Made by a program: the position numbers and the translations under genes
The notes under the pieces: model-generated
Told to the model about the DNA's origin: nothing
Database searches by the model: none
Seen by the model: the letters and a program-made list of their open reading frames with translations, nothing else
Assembly (NCBI GenBank): GCA_964035545.1
Contig: CAXIUT010000230.1
Span: forward strand, 1,116,001-1,180,000
Reading direction: 5' to 3'
Origin: Bugula neritina
Taxonomy: Eukaryota > Bryozoa > Gymnolaemata > Cheilostomatida > Bugulidae
Length of the DNA: 64,000 nucleotides
Shown here: in pieces, positions 28,501 through 44,600 of the stretch
Numbering within the stretch: the stretch's first letter is position 1
How the letters are laid out: every line of letters begins with the position of its first letter

Positions 28501-31383
28501 CACTGAAATGTGATGCAACATACTGAATTATACTGCAACAAACTGCAACATACTGAAATACACTGTGACACACTGAAATACACTGCAACATACTGCAACA
28601 TACTGCAACATACTAAAATACACTGCAAGACATTAAAATATACTGCAACATACTGAAACATACTGCAACATACTGAAATATACTGCAACACACTGAAACA
28701 TACGGCAACATACCGAAATAAACTGCAACACGTTGAAAATTATTTAAACATACTGAAATATACTGCGACGCCTTAAAATATACTGCAACATACTGAAATA
28801 GACTGCAAGTGGTGCAACATACTGAAATACACTGTGACACACTGAAATACACTGCAACATACTGAAATACACTGGGATACATTGAAATATACTGTAACAT
28901 ACTGCAACATACTAAAATACACTGCAACACATTAAAATATACTGCAACATACTGAAACATACTGCAACATACTGAAATACACTGTGACACACTGAAATAC
29001 ACTGCAACATACTGCAACACACTGCAACATACTGAATTACACTGGAACATGTTGATATACACTGCAACACATTGAAATATACTGCAACACACTGAACCAT
29101 ATGGCAACATACCAAAATTTACTGCGACACACTGAAAAATACAGCAACATACGAATTATACTTCAAGTGGTGACACATACTGAAATACAATGTGACACAC
29201 TGAAATACACTGCAACATACTGCAACATACTGCAACATACTAAAATACACTGCAACACATTAAAACATACTGCAACATACTGAAACATACTGCAACATAC
29301 TGAAATACACTGTGACACACTGCAATACACTGCAACATACTGCAACATACTGCAACATACTGCAACATACTGAATTACACTGGAACATATCGATATACAC
29401 TGCAACACATTGAAATATACTGCAACACACTGAACCATATGGCAACATACCAAAATTTACTGCGACACACTGAAAAATACAGCAACATACGAATTATACT
29501 TCAAGTGGTGCAACATACTGAAATACAATGTGACACACTGAAATACACTGCAACATACTGCAACATACTGCAACATACTAAAATACACTGCAACACATTA
29601 AAATATACTGCAACATACTGAAACATACTGCAACATACTGAAATACGCTGTGATACACTGAAATACACTGCAACATACTGCAAGATACCGCAACCTACTG
29701 AAATACACTGTAACATATTGAAATGCACTGCATCATACTGCAACATACTGCAACATACTAAAATACACTGCAACACATTAAAATATACTGCAACATACTG
29801 AAACATACTGCAACATACTGAAATACACTGTGACACACTGAAATACACTGCAACATACTGCAACATACTGCAACATACTGCAACATACTGAATTACACTG
29901 GAACATATCGATATACACTGCAACACATTGAAATATACTGCAACACACTGAACCATATGGCAACATACCAAAATTTACTGCGACACACTGAAAAATACAG
30001 CAACATACGAATTATACTTCAAGTGGTGCAACATACTGAAATACAATGTGACACACTGAAATACACTGCAACATACTGCAACATACTGCAACATACTAAA
30101 ATACACTGCAACACATTAAAATATACTGCAACATACTGAAACATACTGCAACATACTGAAATACACTGTGACACACTGAAATACACTGCAACATACTGCA
30201 AGATACCGCAACCTACTGAAATACACTGTAACATATTGAAATGCACTGCATCATACTGCAACATACTGCAACATACTAAAATACACTGCAACACATTAAA
30301 ATATACTGCAACATACTGAAACATACTGCAACATACTGAAATACACTGTGACATACTGAAATACACTGCAACATACTGCAAGATACCGCAACCTACTGAA
30401 ATACACTGTAACATATTGAAATACACTGCATCATACTGCAACATACTGAATTACACTGGAACATATTGATTTACACTGCAACACATTGAAATATACTGCA
30501 ACACACTGAAACATACGGCAATATACCAAAATATACTGCGACACCTTGAAAAATACTGCAACATACGAAATATACTGCAAGTGGTGGAACATACTGAAAT
30601 ACAATTTGACACACTGGAATACACTGCAACATACTGCAACATACTGCAACATACTGAAATACACTGTAACATATTGAATTACACTGCATCATACTGCAAC
30701 ACACTGAAAAAACACTGGAACATATTGATATGCACTGCAACTCATTGAAATATACTGCAACACACTGCAACATACGGCAGCATACCGAAATATACTGCGA
30801 CACCTTGAAAAATACTGCAACATACTGAAATATACCGCAAGTGGTGCAACATACTGAATTACACTCTAACATACTGAAATATGCTGTAGCATACTGAAAT
30901 ACACTGCAACACACTGAAGTATACTGTAATACACTGAAATGTAATGCAACATACTGAATTATACTGCAACATAGTGCAACATACTGAAATACACTGTGAC
31001 ACACTGAAATACACTGAAACATAATGCAACATACTGCAACATACTGAAATACACTGTAACATATCGAAATACACTGCAACATACTGCAACATACTGCAAC
31101 ATACTGCAACATACTGAATTACACTGGAACATATCGATATACACTGCAACACATTGAAATATACTGCAACACACTGAACCATATGGCAACATACCAAAAT
31201 TTACTGCGACACACTGAAAAATACAGCAACATACGATTTATACTTCAAGTGGTGCAACATACTGAAATACAATGTGACACACTGAAATACACTGCAACAT
31301 ACTGCAACATACTGCAACATACTAAAATACACTGCAACACATTAAAATATACTGCAACATACTGAAACATACTGCAACATACT
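25513..31383. repeat. 5.87-kb tandem duplication, copy 2
   Basis: Head-to-tail partner of copy 1. At the junction, TACTGAAATA from the end of copy 1 fuses with the ATACCGCAAGTGG element that opens copy 2. At the right end the same unit continues instead as TACTGAAATACACTGTG. Rare variants such as CGATTTATAC (25,363 and 31,234) are shared, so divergence since duplication is small. Confidence 0.85.
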
Positions 31384-34300
31384 GAAATACACTGTGACAC
31401 ACTGAAATACACTGCAACATACTGCAAGATACCGCAACCTACTGAAATACACTGTAACATATTGAAATGCACTGCATCATACTGCAACATACTGCAACAT
31501 ACTAAAATACACTGCAACACATTAAAATATACTGCAACATACTGAAACATACTGCAACATACTGAAATACACTGTGACATACTGAAATACACTGCAACAT
31601 ACTGCAAGATACCGCAACCTACTGAAATACACTGTAACATATTGAAATACACTGCATCATACTGCAACATACTGAATTACACTGGAACATATTGATTTAC
31701 ACTGCAACACATTGAAATATACTGCAACACACTGAAACATACGGCAATATACCAAAATATACTGCGACACCTTGAAAAATACTGCAACATACGAAATATA
31801 CTGCAAGTGGTGGAACATACTGAAATACAATTTGACACACTGGAATACACTGCAACATACTGCAACATACTGCAACATACTGAAATACACTGTAACATAT
31901 TGAATTACACTGCATCATACTGCAACACACTGAAAAAACACTGGAACATATTGATATGCACTGCAACTCATTGAAATATACTGCAACACACTGCAACATA
32001 CGGCAGCATACCGAAATATACTGCGACACCTTGAAAAATACTGCAACATACTGAAATATACCGCAAGTGGTGCAACATACTGAATTACACTCTAACATAC
32101 TGAAATATGCTGTAGCATACTGAAATACACTGCAACACACTGAAGTATACTGTAATACACTGAAATGTAATGCAACATACTGAATTATACTGCAACATAG
32201 TGCAACATACTGAAATACACTGTGACACACTGAAATACACTGAAACATAATGCAACATACTGCAACATACTGAAATACACTGTAACATATCGAAATACAC
32301 TGCAACATACTGCAACATACTGCAACATACTGAAATACACCGTAACATATCGAAATACACTGCAACATACTGCAACATACTGAAATGCACCGGAACATAA
32401 TGGAATACCCTGCAACAGATTGAAATATACTGCAACAGACTGAAACATAAGGTAACACAATGAAGTATACTGCGACACATTAAAATATACTGCAACATAC
32501 TGAAATATACTGCAACATACTGAAATGTAATGTATTATACAGAAATGTACTGTAACATACTGAATTACACTCTAACATACTGAAACATGCTGTAGCATAC
32601 TGAAATACACTGCAACACACTGAAGTATACTGTAATACACTGAAATGTGATGCAACATACTGAATTATACTGCAACAAACTGCAACATACTGAAATACAC
32701 TGTGACACACTGAAATACACTGCAACATACTGCAACATACTGCAACATACTAAAATACACTGCAAGACATTAAAATATACTGCAACATACTGAAACATAC
32801 TGCAACATACTGAAATATACTGCAACACACTGAAACATACGGCAACATACCGAAATAAACTGCAACACGTTGAAAATTATTTAAACATACTGAAATATAC
32901 TGCGACGCCTTAAAATATACTGCAACATACTGAAATAGACTGCAAGTGGTGCAACATACTGAAATACACTGTGACACACTGAAATACACTGCAACATACT
33001 GAAATACACTGGGATACATTGAAATATACTGTAACATACTGCAACATACTAAAATACACTGCAACACATTAAAATATACTGCAACATACTGAAACATACT
33101 GCAACATACTGAAATACACTGTGACACACTGAAATACACTGCAACATACTGCAACACACTGCAACATACTGAATTACACTGGAACATGTTGATATACACT
33201 GCAACACATTGAAATATACTGCAACACACTGAACCATATGGCAACATACCAAAATTTACTGCGACACACTGAAAAATACAGCAACATACGAATTATACTT
33301 CAAGTGGTGACACATACTGAAATACAATGTGACACACTGAAATACACTGCAACATACTGCAACATACTGCAACATACTAAAATACACTGCAACACATTAA
33401 AACATACTGCAACATACTGAAACATACTGCAACATACTGAAATACACTGTGACACACTGCAATACACTGCAACATACTGCAACATACTGCAACATACTGC
33501 AACATACTGAATTACACTGGAACATATCGATATACACTGCAACACATTGAAATATACTGCAACACACTGAACCATATGGCAACATACCAAAATTTACTGC
33601 GACACACTGAAAAATACAGCAACATACGAATTATACTTCAAGTGGTGCAACATACTGAAATACAATGTGACACACTGAAATACACTGCAACATACTGCAA
33701 CATACTGCAACATACTAAAATACACTGCAACACATTAAAATATACTGCAACATACTGAAACATACTGCAACATACTGAAATACACTGTGATACACTGAAA
33801 TACACTGCAACATACTGCAAGATACCGCAACCTACTGAAATACACTGTAACATATTGAAATGCACTGCATCATACTGCAACATACTGCAACATACTAAAA
33901 TACACTGCAACACATTAAAATATACTGCAACATACTGAAACATACTGCAACATACTGAAATACACTGTGACACACTGAAATACACTGCAACATACTGCAA
34001 CATACTGCAACATACTGCAACATACTGAATTACACTGGAACATATCGATATACACTGCAACACATTGAAATATACTGCAACACACTGAACCATATGGCAA
34101 CATACCAAAATTTACTGCGACACACTGAAAAATACAGCAACATACGAATTATACTTCAAGTGGTGCAACATACTGAAATACAATGTGACACACTGAAATA
34201 CACTGCAACATACTGCAACATACTGCAACATACTAAAATACACTGCAACACATTAAAATATACTGCAACATACTGAAACATACTGCAACATACTGAAATA

Positions 34301-36775
34301 CACTGTGACACACTGAAATACACTGCAACATACTGCAAGATACCGCAACCTACTGAAATACACTGTAACATATTGAAATGCACTGCATCATACTGCAACA
34401 TACTGCAACATACTAAAATACACTGCAACACATTAAAATATACTGCAACATACTGAAACATACTGCAACATACTGAAATACACTGTGACATACTGAAATA
34501 CACTGCAACATACTGCAAGATACCGCAACCTACTGAAATACACTGTAACATATTGAAATACACTGCATCATACTGCAACATACTGAATTACACTGGAACA
34601 TATTGATTTACACTGCAACACATTGAAATATACTGCAACACACTGAAACATACGGCAATATACCAAAATATACTGCGACACCTTGAAAAATACTGCAACA
34701 TACGAAATATACTGCAAGTGGTGGAACATACTGAAATACAATTTGACACACTGGAATACACTGCAACATACTGCAACATACTGCAACATACTGAAATACA
34801 CTGTAACATATTGAATTACACTGCATCATACTGCAACACACTGAAAAAACACTGGAACATATTGATATGCACTGCAACTCATTGAAATATACTGCAACAC
34901 ACTGCAACATACGGCAGCATACCGAAATATACTGCGACACCTTGAAAAATACTGCAACATACTGAAATATACCGCAAGTGGTGCAACATACTGAATTACA
35001 CTCTAACATACTGAAATATGCTGTAGCATACTGAAATACACTGCAACACACTGAAGTATACTGTAATACACTGAAATGTAATGCAACATACTGAATTATA
35101 CTGCAACATAGTGCAACATACTGAAATACACTGTGACACACTGAAATACACTGAAACATAATGCAACGTACTGCAACATACTGAAATACACTGTAACATA
35201 TCGAAATACACTGCAACATACTGCAACATACTGCAACATACTGCAACATACTGCAACATACTGAATTACACTGGAACATATCGATATACACTGCAACACA
35301 TTAAAATATACTGCAACATACTGAAACATACTGCAACATACTGAAATACACTGTGACACACTGAAATACACTGCAACATACTGCAAGATACCGCAACCTA
35401 CTGAAATACACTGTAACATATTGAAATGCACTGCATCATACTGCAACATACTGCAACATACTAAAATACACTGCAACACATTAAAATATACTGCAACATA
35501 CTGAAACATACTGCAACATACTGAAATACACTGTGACATACTGAAATACACTGCAACATACTGCAAGATACCGCAACCTACTGAAATACACTGTAACATA
35601 TTGAAATACACTGCATCATACTGCAACATACTGAATTACACTGGAACATATTGATTTACACTGCAACACATTGAAATATACTGCAACACACTGAAACATA
35701 CGGCAATATACCAAAATATACTGCGACACCTTGAAAAATACTGCAACATACGAAATATACTGCAAGTGGTGGAACATACTGAAATACAATTTGACACACT
35801 GGAATACACTGCAACATACTGCAACATACTGCAACATACTGAAATACACTGTAACATATTGAATTACACTGCATCATACTGCAACACACTGAAAAAACAC
35901 TGGAACATATTGATATGCACTGCAACTCATTGAAATATACTGCAACACACTGCAACATACGGCAGCATACCGAAATATACTGCGACACCTTGAAAAATAC
36001 TGCAACATACTGAAATATACCGCAAGTGGTGCAACATACTGAATTACACTCTAACATACTGAAATATGCTGTAGCATACTGAAATACACTGCAACACACT
36101 GAAGTATACTGTAATACACTGAAATGTAATGCAACATACTGAATTATACTGCAACATAGTGCAACATACTGAAATACACTGTGACACACTGAAATACACT
36201 GAAACATAATGCAACATACTGCAACATACTGAAATACACTGTAACATATCGAAATACACTGCAACATACTGCAACATACTGCAACATACTGAAATACACC
36301 GTAACATATCGAAATACACTGCAACATACTGCAACATACTGAAATGCACCGGAACATAATGGAATACCCTGCAACAGATTGAAATATACTGCAACAGACT
36401 GAAACACAAGGTAACACAATGAAGTATACTGCGACACATTAAAATATACTGCAACATACTGAAATATACTGCAACATACTGAAATGTAATGTATTATACA
36501 GAAATGTACTGTAACATACTGAATTACACTCTAACATACTGAAACATGCTGTAGCATACTGAAATACACTGCAACACACTGAAGTATACTGTAATACACT
36601 GAAATGTGATGCAACATACTGAATTATACTGCAACAAACTGCAACATACTGAAATACACTGTGACACACTGAAATACACTGCAACATACTGCAACATACT
36701 GCAACATACTAAAATACACTGCAAGACATTAAAATATACTGCAACATACTGAAACATACTGCAACATACTGAAAT

Positions 36776-39700
36776 ATACTGCAACACACTGAAACATACG
36801 GCAACATACCGAAATAAACTGCAACACGTTGAAAATTATTTAAACATACTGAAATATACTGCGACGCCTTAAAATATACTGCAACATACTGAAATAGACT
36901 GCAAGTGGTGCAACATACTGAAATACACTGTGACACACTGAAATACACTGCAACATACTGAAATACACTGGGATACATTGAAATATACTGTAACATACTG
37001 CAACATACTAAAATACACTGCAACACATTAAAATATACTGCAACATACTGAAACATACTGCAACATACTGAAATACACTGTGACACACTGAAATACACTG
37101 CAACATACTGCAACACACTGCAACATACTGAATTACACTGGAACATGTTGATATACACTGCAACACATTGAAATATACTGCAACACACTGAACCATATGG
37201 CAACATACCAAAATTTACTGCGACACACTGAAAAATACAGCAACATACGAATTATACTTCAAGTGGTGACACATACTGAAATACAATGTGACACACTGAA
37301 ATACACTGCAACATACTGCAACATACTGCAACATACTAAAATACACTGCAACACATTAAAACATACTGCAACATACTGAAACATACTGCAACATACTGAA
37401 ATACACTGTGACACACTGCAATACACTGCAACATACTGCAACATACTGCAACATACTGCAACATACTGAATTACACTGGAACATATCGATATACACTGCA
37501 ACACATTGAAATATACTGCAACACACTGAACCATATGGCAACATACCAAAATTTACTGCGACACACTGAAAAATACAGCAACATACGAATTATACTTCAA
37601 GTGGTGCAACATACTGAAATACAATGTGACACACTGAAATACACTGCAACATACTGCAACATACTGCAACATACTAAAATACACTGCAACACATTAAAAT
37701 ATACTGCAACATACTGAAACATACTGCAACATACTGAAATACACTGTGATACACTGAAATACACTGCAACATACTGCAAGATACCGCAACCTACTGAAAT
37801 ACACTGTAACATATTGAAATGCACTGCATCATACTGCAACATACTGCAACATACTAAAATACACTGCAACACATTAAAATATACTGCAACATACTGAAAC
37901 ATACTGCAACATACTGAAATACACTGTGACATACTGAAATACACTGCAACATACTGCAAGATACCGCAACCTACTGAAATACACTGTAACATATTGAAAT
38001 ACACTGCATCATACTGCAACATACTGAATTACACTGGAACATATTGATTTACACTGCAACACATTGAAATATACTGCAACACACTGAAACATACGGCAAT
38101 ATACCAAAATATACTGCGACACCTTGAAAAATACTGCAACATACGAAATATACTGCAAGTGGTGGAACATACTGAAATACAATGTGACACACTGGAATAC
38201 ACTGCAACATACTGCAACATACTGCAACATACTGAAATACACTGTAACATATTGAATTACACTGCATCATACTGCAACACACTGAAAAAACACTGGAACA
38301 TATTGATATGCACTGCAACTCATTGAAATATACTGCAACACACTGCAACATACGGCAGCATACCGAAATATACTGCGACACCTTGAAAAATACTGCAACA
38401 TACTGAAATATACCGCAAGTGGTGCAACATACTGAATTACACTCTAACATACTGAAATATGCTGTAGCATACTGAAATACACTGCAACACACTGAAGTAT
38501 ACTGTAATACACTGAAATGTAATGCAACATACTGAATTATACTGCAACATAGTGCAACATACTGAAATACACTGTGACACACTGAAATACACTGAAACAT
38601 AATGCAACATACTGCAACATACTGAAATACACTGTAACATATCGAAATACACTGCAACATACTGCAACATACTGCAACATACTGAAATACACCGTAACAT
38701 ATCGAAATACACTGCAACATACTGCAACATACTGAAATGCACCGGAACATAATGGAATACCCTGCAACAGATTGAAATATACTGCAACAGACTGAAACAT
38801 AAGGTAACACAATGAAGTATACTGCGATACATTAAAATATACTGCAACATACTGAAATATACTGCAACATACTGAAATGTAATGTATTATACAGAAATGT
38901 ACTGTAACATACTGAATTACACTCTAACATACTGAAACATGCTGTAGCATACTGAAATACACTGCAACACACTGAAGTATACTGTAATACACTGAAATGT
39001 GATGCAACATACTGAATTATACTGCAACAAACTGCAACATACTGAAATACACTGTGACACACTGAAATACACTGCAACATACTGCAACATACTGCAACAT
39101 ACTAAAATACACTGCAAGACATTAAAATATACTGCAACATACTGAAACATACTGCAACATACTGAAATATACTGCAAAACACTGAAACATACGGCAAAAT
39201 ACCGAAATAAACTGCAACACGTTGAAAATTATTTAAACATACTGAAATATACTGCGACGCCTTAAAATATACTGCAACATACTGAAATAGACTGCAAGTG
39301 GTGCAACATACTGAAATACAATGTGACACACTGAAATACACTGCAACATACTGAAATACACTGGGATACATTGAAATATACTGTAACATACTGCAACATA
39401 CTAAAATACACTGCAACACATTAAAATATACTGCAACATACTGAAACATACTGCAACATACTGAAATACACTGTGACACACTGAAATACACTGCAACATA
39501 CTGCAACACACTGCAACATACTGAATTACACTGGAACATGTTGATATACACTGCAACACATTGAAATATACTGCAACACACTGAACCATATGGCAACATA
39601 CCGAAATTTACTGCGACACACTGAAAAATACAGCAACATACGAATTATACTTCAAGTGGTGACACATACTGAAATACAATGTGACACACTGAAATACACT

Positions 39701-41640
39701 GCAACATACTGCAACATACTGCAACATACTAAAATACACTGCAACACATTAAAACATACTGCAACATACTGAAACATACTGCAACATACTGAAATACACT
39801 GTGACACACTGCAATACACTGCAACATACTGCAACATACTGCAACATACTGCAACATACTGAATTACACTGGAACATATCGATATACACTGCAACACATT
39901 AAAATATACTGCAACACACTGAACCATATGGCAACATACCAAAATTTACTGCGACACACTGAAAAATACAGCAACATACGAATTATACTTCAAGTGGTGC
40001 AACATACTGAAATACAATGTGACACACTGAAATACACTGCAACATACTGCAACATACTGCAACATACTAAAATACACTGCAACACATTAAAATATACTGC
40101 AACATACTGAAACATACTGCAACATACTGAAATACACTGTGACACACTGAAATACACTGCAACATACTGCAAGATACCGCAACCTACTGAAATATACTGT
40201 AACATATTGAAATGCACTGCATCATACTGCAACATACTGCAACATACTAAAATACACTGCAACACATTAAAATATACTGCAACATACTGAAACATACTGC
40301 AACATACTGAAATACACTGTGACATACTGAAATACACTGCAACATACTGCAAGATACCGCAACCTACTGAAATACACTGTAACATATTGAAATACACTGC
40401 ATCATACTGCAACATACTGAATTACACTGGAACATATTGATTTACACTGCAACACATTGAAATATACTGCAACACACTGAAACATACGGCAATATACCAA
40501 AATATACTGCGACACCTTGAAAAATACTGCAACATACGAAATATACTGCAAGTGGTGGAACATATTGAAATACAATGTGACACACTGGAATACACTGCAA
40601 CATACTGCAACATACTGCAACATACTGAAATACACTGTAACATATTGAATTACACTGCATCATACTGCAACACACTGAAAAACACTGGAACATATTGATA
40701 TGCACTGCAACTCATTGAAATATACTGCAACACACTGCAACATACGGCAGCATACCGAAATATACTGCGACACCTTGAAAAATACTGCAACATACTGAAA
40801 TATACTGCAAGTGGTGCAACATACTGAATTACACTCTAACATACTGAAATATGCTGTAGCATACTGAAATACACTGCAACACACTGAAGTATACTGTAAT
40901 ACACTGAAATGTAATGCAACATACTGAATTATACTGCAACATAGTGCAACATACTGAAATACACTGTGACACACTGAAATACACTGAAACATAATGCAAC
41001 ATACTGCAACATACTGAAATACACTGTAACATATCGAAATACACTGCAACATACTGCAACATACTGCAACATACTGAAATACACCGTAACATATCGAAAT
41101 ACACTGCAACATACTGCAACATACTGAAATGCACCGGAACATAATGGAATACCCTGCAACAGATTGAAATATACTGCGACAGACTGAAACATAAGGTAAC
41201 GCAATGAAGTATACTGCGACACATTAAAATATACTGCAACATACTGAAATATACTGCAACATACTGAAATGTAATGTAATATACAGAAATGTACTGTAAC
41301 ATACTGAATTACACTCTAACATACTGAAACATGCTGTAGCATACTGAAATACACTGCAACACACTGAAGTATACTGTAATACACTGAAATGTGATGCAAC
41401 ATACTGAATTATACTGCAACATAGTGCAACATACTGAAATACACTACAACAAACTGCAACATACTGAAATACACTGGAACATATTGAAATACACTGCGAC
41501 ACATTGAAACATACTGCAACATACTGAAATACACTGGGACACATTGAAATATACTGTAACATACTGTAACATAATAAAATACACTGCAACACATTAAAAT
41601 ATACTGCAACATACTGAAACATACTGCAACATACTGAAAT
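36776..41640. repeat. 4,865-bp tandem duplication, copy 1
   Basis: Every marker recurs exactly 4,865 bp later: CATATG blocks 37197/42062, 37535/42400, 39590/44455 and 39928/44793, GTTGAAAATTATTT 36827/41692 and 39220/44085, and GCACCGGAAC 38739/43604 and 41131/45996. It ends at 41,640 and copy 2 begins at the next base. A stretch of about 50 bp is shared just before both breakpoints (36,726-36,775 and 41,591-41,640), consistent with unequal homologous exchange. Confidence 0.9.
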
Positions 41641-44600
41641 ATACTGCAACACACTGAAACATACGGCAACATACCGAAATAAACTGCAACACGTTGAAAA
41701 TTATTTAAACATACTGAAATATACTGCGACGCCTTAAAATATACTGCAACATACTGAAATAGACTGCAAGTGGTGCAACATACTGAAATACACTGTGACA
41801 CACTGAAATACACTGCAACATACTGAAATACACTGGGATACATTGAAATATACTGTAACATACTGCAACATACTAAAATACACTGCAACACATTAAAATA
41901 TACTGCAACATACTGAAACATACTGCAACATACTGAAATACACTGTGACACACTGAAATACACTGCAACATACTGCAACACACTGCAACATACTGAATTA
42001 CACTGGAACATGTTGATATACACTGCAACACATTGAAATATACTGCAACACACTGAACCATATGGCAACATACCAAAATTTACTGCGACACACTGAAAAA
42101 TACAGCAACATACGAATTATACTTCAAGTGGTGACACATACTGAAATACAATGTGACACACTGAAATACACTGCAACATACTGCAACATACTGCAACATA
42201 CTAAAATACACTGCAACACATTAAAACATACTGCAACATACTGAAACATACTGCAACATACTGAAATACACTGTGACACACTGCAATACACTGCAACATA
42301 CTGCAACATACTGCAACATACTGCAACATACTGAATTACACTGGAACATATCGATATACACTGCAACACATTGAAATATACTGCAACACACTGAACCATA
42401 TGGCAACATACCAAAATTTACTGCGACACACTGAAAAATACAGCAACATACGAATTATACTTCAAGTGGTGCAACATACTGAAATACAATGTGACACACT
42501 GAAATACACTGCAACATACTGCAACATACTGCAACATACTAAAATACACTGCAACACATTAAAATATACTGCAACATACTGAAACATACTGCAACATACT
42601 GAAATACACTGTGATACACTGAAATACACTGCAACATACTGCAAGATACCGCAACCTACTGAAATACACTGTAACATATTGAAATGCACTGCATCATACT
42701 GCAACATACTGCAACATACTAAAATACACTGCAACACATTAAAATATACTGCAACATACTGAAACATACTGCAACATACTGAAATACACTGTGACATACT
42801 GAAATACACTGCAACATACTGCAAGATACCGCAACCTACTGAAATACACTGTAACATATTGAAATACACTGCATCATACTGCAACATACTGAATTACACT
42901 GGAACATATTGATTTACACTGCAACACATTGAAATATACTGCAACACACTGAAACATACGGCAATATACCAAAATATACTGCGACACCTTGAAAAATACT
43001 GCAACATACGAAATATACTGCAAGTGGTGGAACATACTGAAATACAATGTGACACACTGGAATACACTGCAACATACTGCAACATACTGCAACATACTGA
43101 AATACACTGTAACATATTGAATTACACTGCATCATACTGCAACACACTGAAAAAACACTGGAACATATTGATATGCACTGCAACTCATTGAAATATACTG
43201 CAACACACTGCAACATACGGCAGCATACCGAAATATACTGCGACACCTTGAAAAATACTGCAACATACTGAAATATACCGCAAGTGGTGCAACATACTGA
43301 ATTACACTCTAACATACTGAAATATGCTGTAGCATACTGAAATACACTGCAACACACTGAAGTATACTGTAATACACTGAAATGTAATGCAACATACTGA
43401 ATTATACTGCAACATAGTGCAACATACTGAAATACACTGTGACACACTGAAATACACTGAAACATAATGCAACATACTGCAACATACTGAAATACACTGT
43501 AACATATCGAAATACACTGCAACATACTGCAACATACTGCAACATACTGAAATACACCGTAACATATCGAAATACACTGCAACATACTGCAACATACTGA
43601 AATGCACCGGAACATAATGGAATACCCTGCAACAGATTGAAATATACTGCAACAGACTGAAACATAAGGTAACACAATGAAGTATACTGCGATACATTAA
43701 AATATACTGCAACATACTGAAATATACTGCAACATACTGAAATGTAATGTATTATACAGAAATGTACTGTAACATACTGAATTACACTCTAACATACTGA
43801 AACATGCTGTAGCATACTGAAATACACTGCAACACACTGAAGTATACTGTAATACACTGAAATGTGATGCAACATACTGAATTATACTGCAACAAACTGC
43901 AACATACTGAAATACACTGTGACACACTGAAATACACTGCAACATACTGCAACATACTGCAACATACTAAAATACACTGCAAGACATTAAAATATACTGC
44001 AACATACTGAAACATACTGCAACATACTGAAATATACTGCAAAACACTGAAACATACGGCAAAATACCGAAATAAACTGCAACACGTTGAAAATTATTTA
44101 AACATACTGAAATATACTGCGACGCCTTAAAATATACTGCAACATACTGAAATAGACTGCAAGTGGTGCAACATACTGAAATACAATGTGACACACTGAA
44201 ATACACTGCAACATACTGAAATACACTGGGATACATTGAAATATACTGTAACATACTGCAACATACTAAAATACACTGCAACACATTAAAATATACTGCA
44301 ACATACTGAAACATACTGCAACATACTGAAATACACTGTGACACACTGAAATACACTGCAACATACTGCAACACACTGCAACATACTGAATTACACTGGA
44401 ACATGTTGATATACACTGCAACACATTGAAATATACTGCAACACACTGAACCATATGGCAACATACCGAAATTTACTGCGACACACTGAAAAATACAGCA
44501 ACATACGAATTATACTTCAAGTGGTGACACATACTGAAATACAATGTGACACACTGAAATACACTGCAACATACTGCAACATACTGCAACATACTAAAAT

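Larger units (their letters stand above)
22817..39176. repeat. 10.2-kb higher-order unit, copy 2, enlarged to 16.36 kb
   Basis: Starts with the same CACTGAAACATACGG units as copy 1. Its length, 16,360 bp, equals 10,219 plus 5,871 (internal tandem duplication) plus 270 (260 bp lost from copy 1 at 19,661 and one extra 10-bp unit near 35,240). This simple arithmetic is the main support for the nested model. Sequence agreement with copy 1 is very high, with isolated substitutions such as ATACGCTG near 23,775 and, in its duplicate, near 29,645. Confidence 0.78.
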
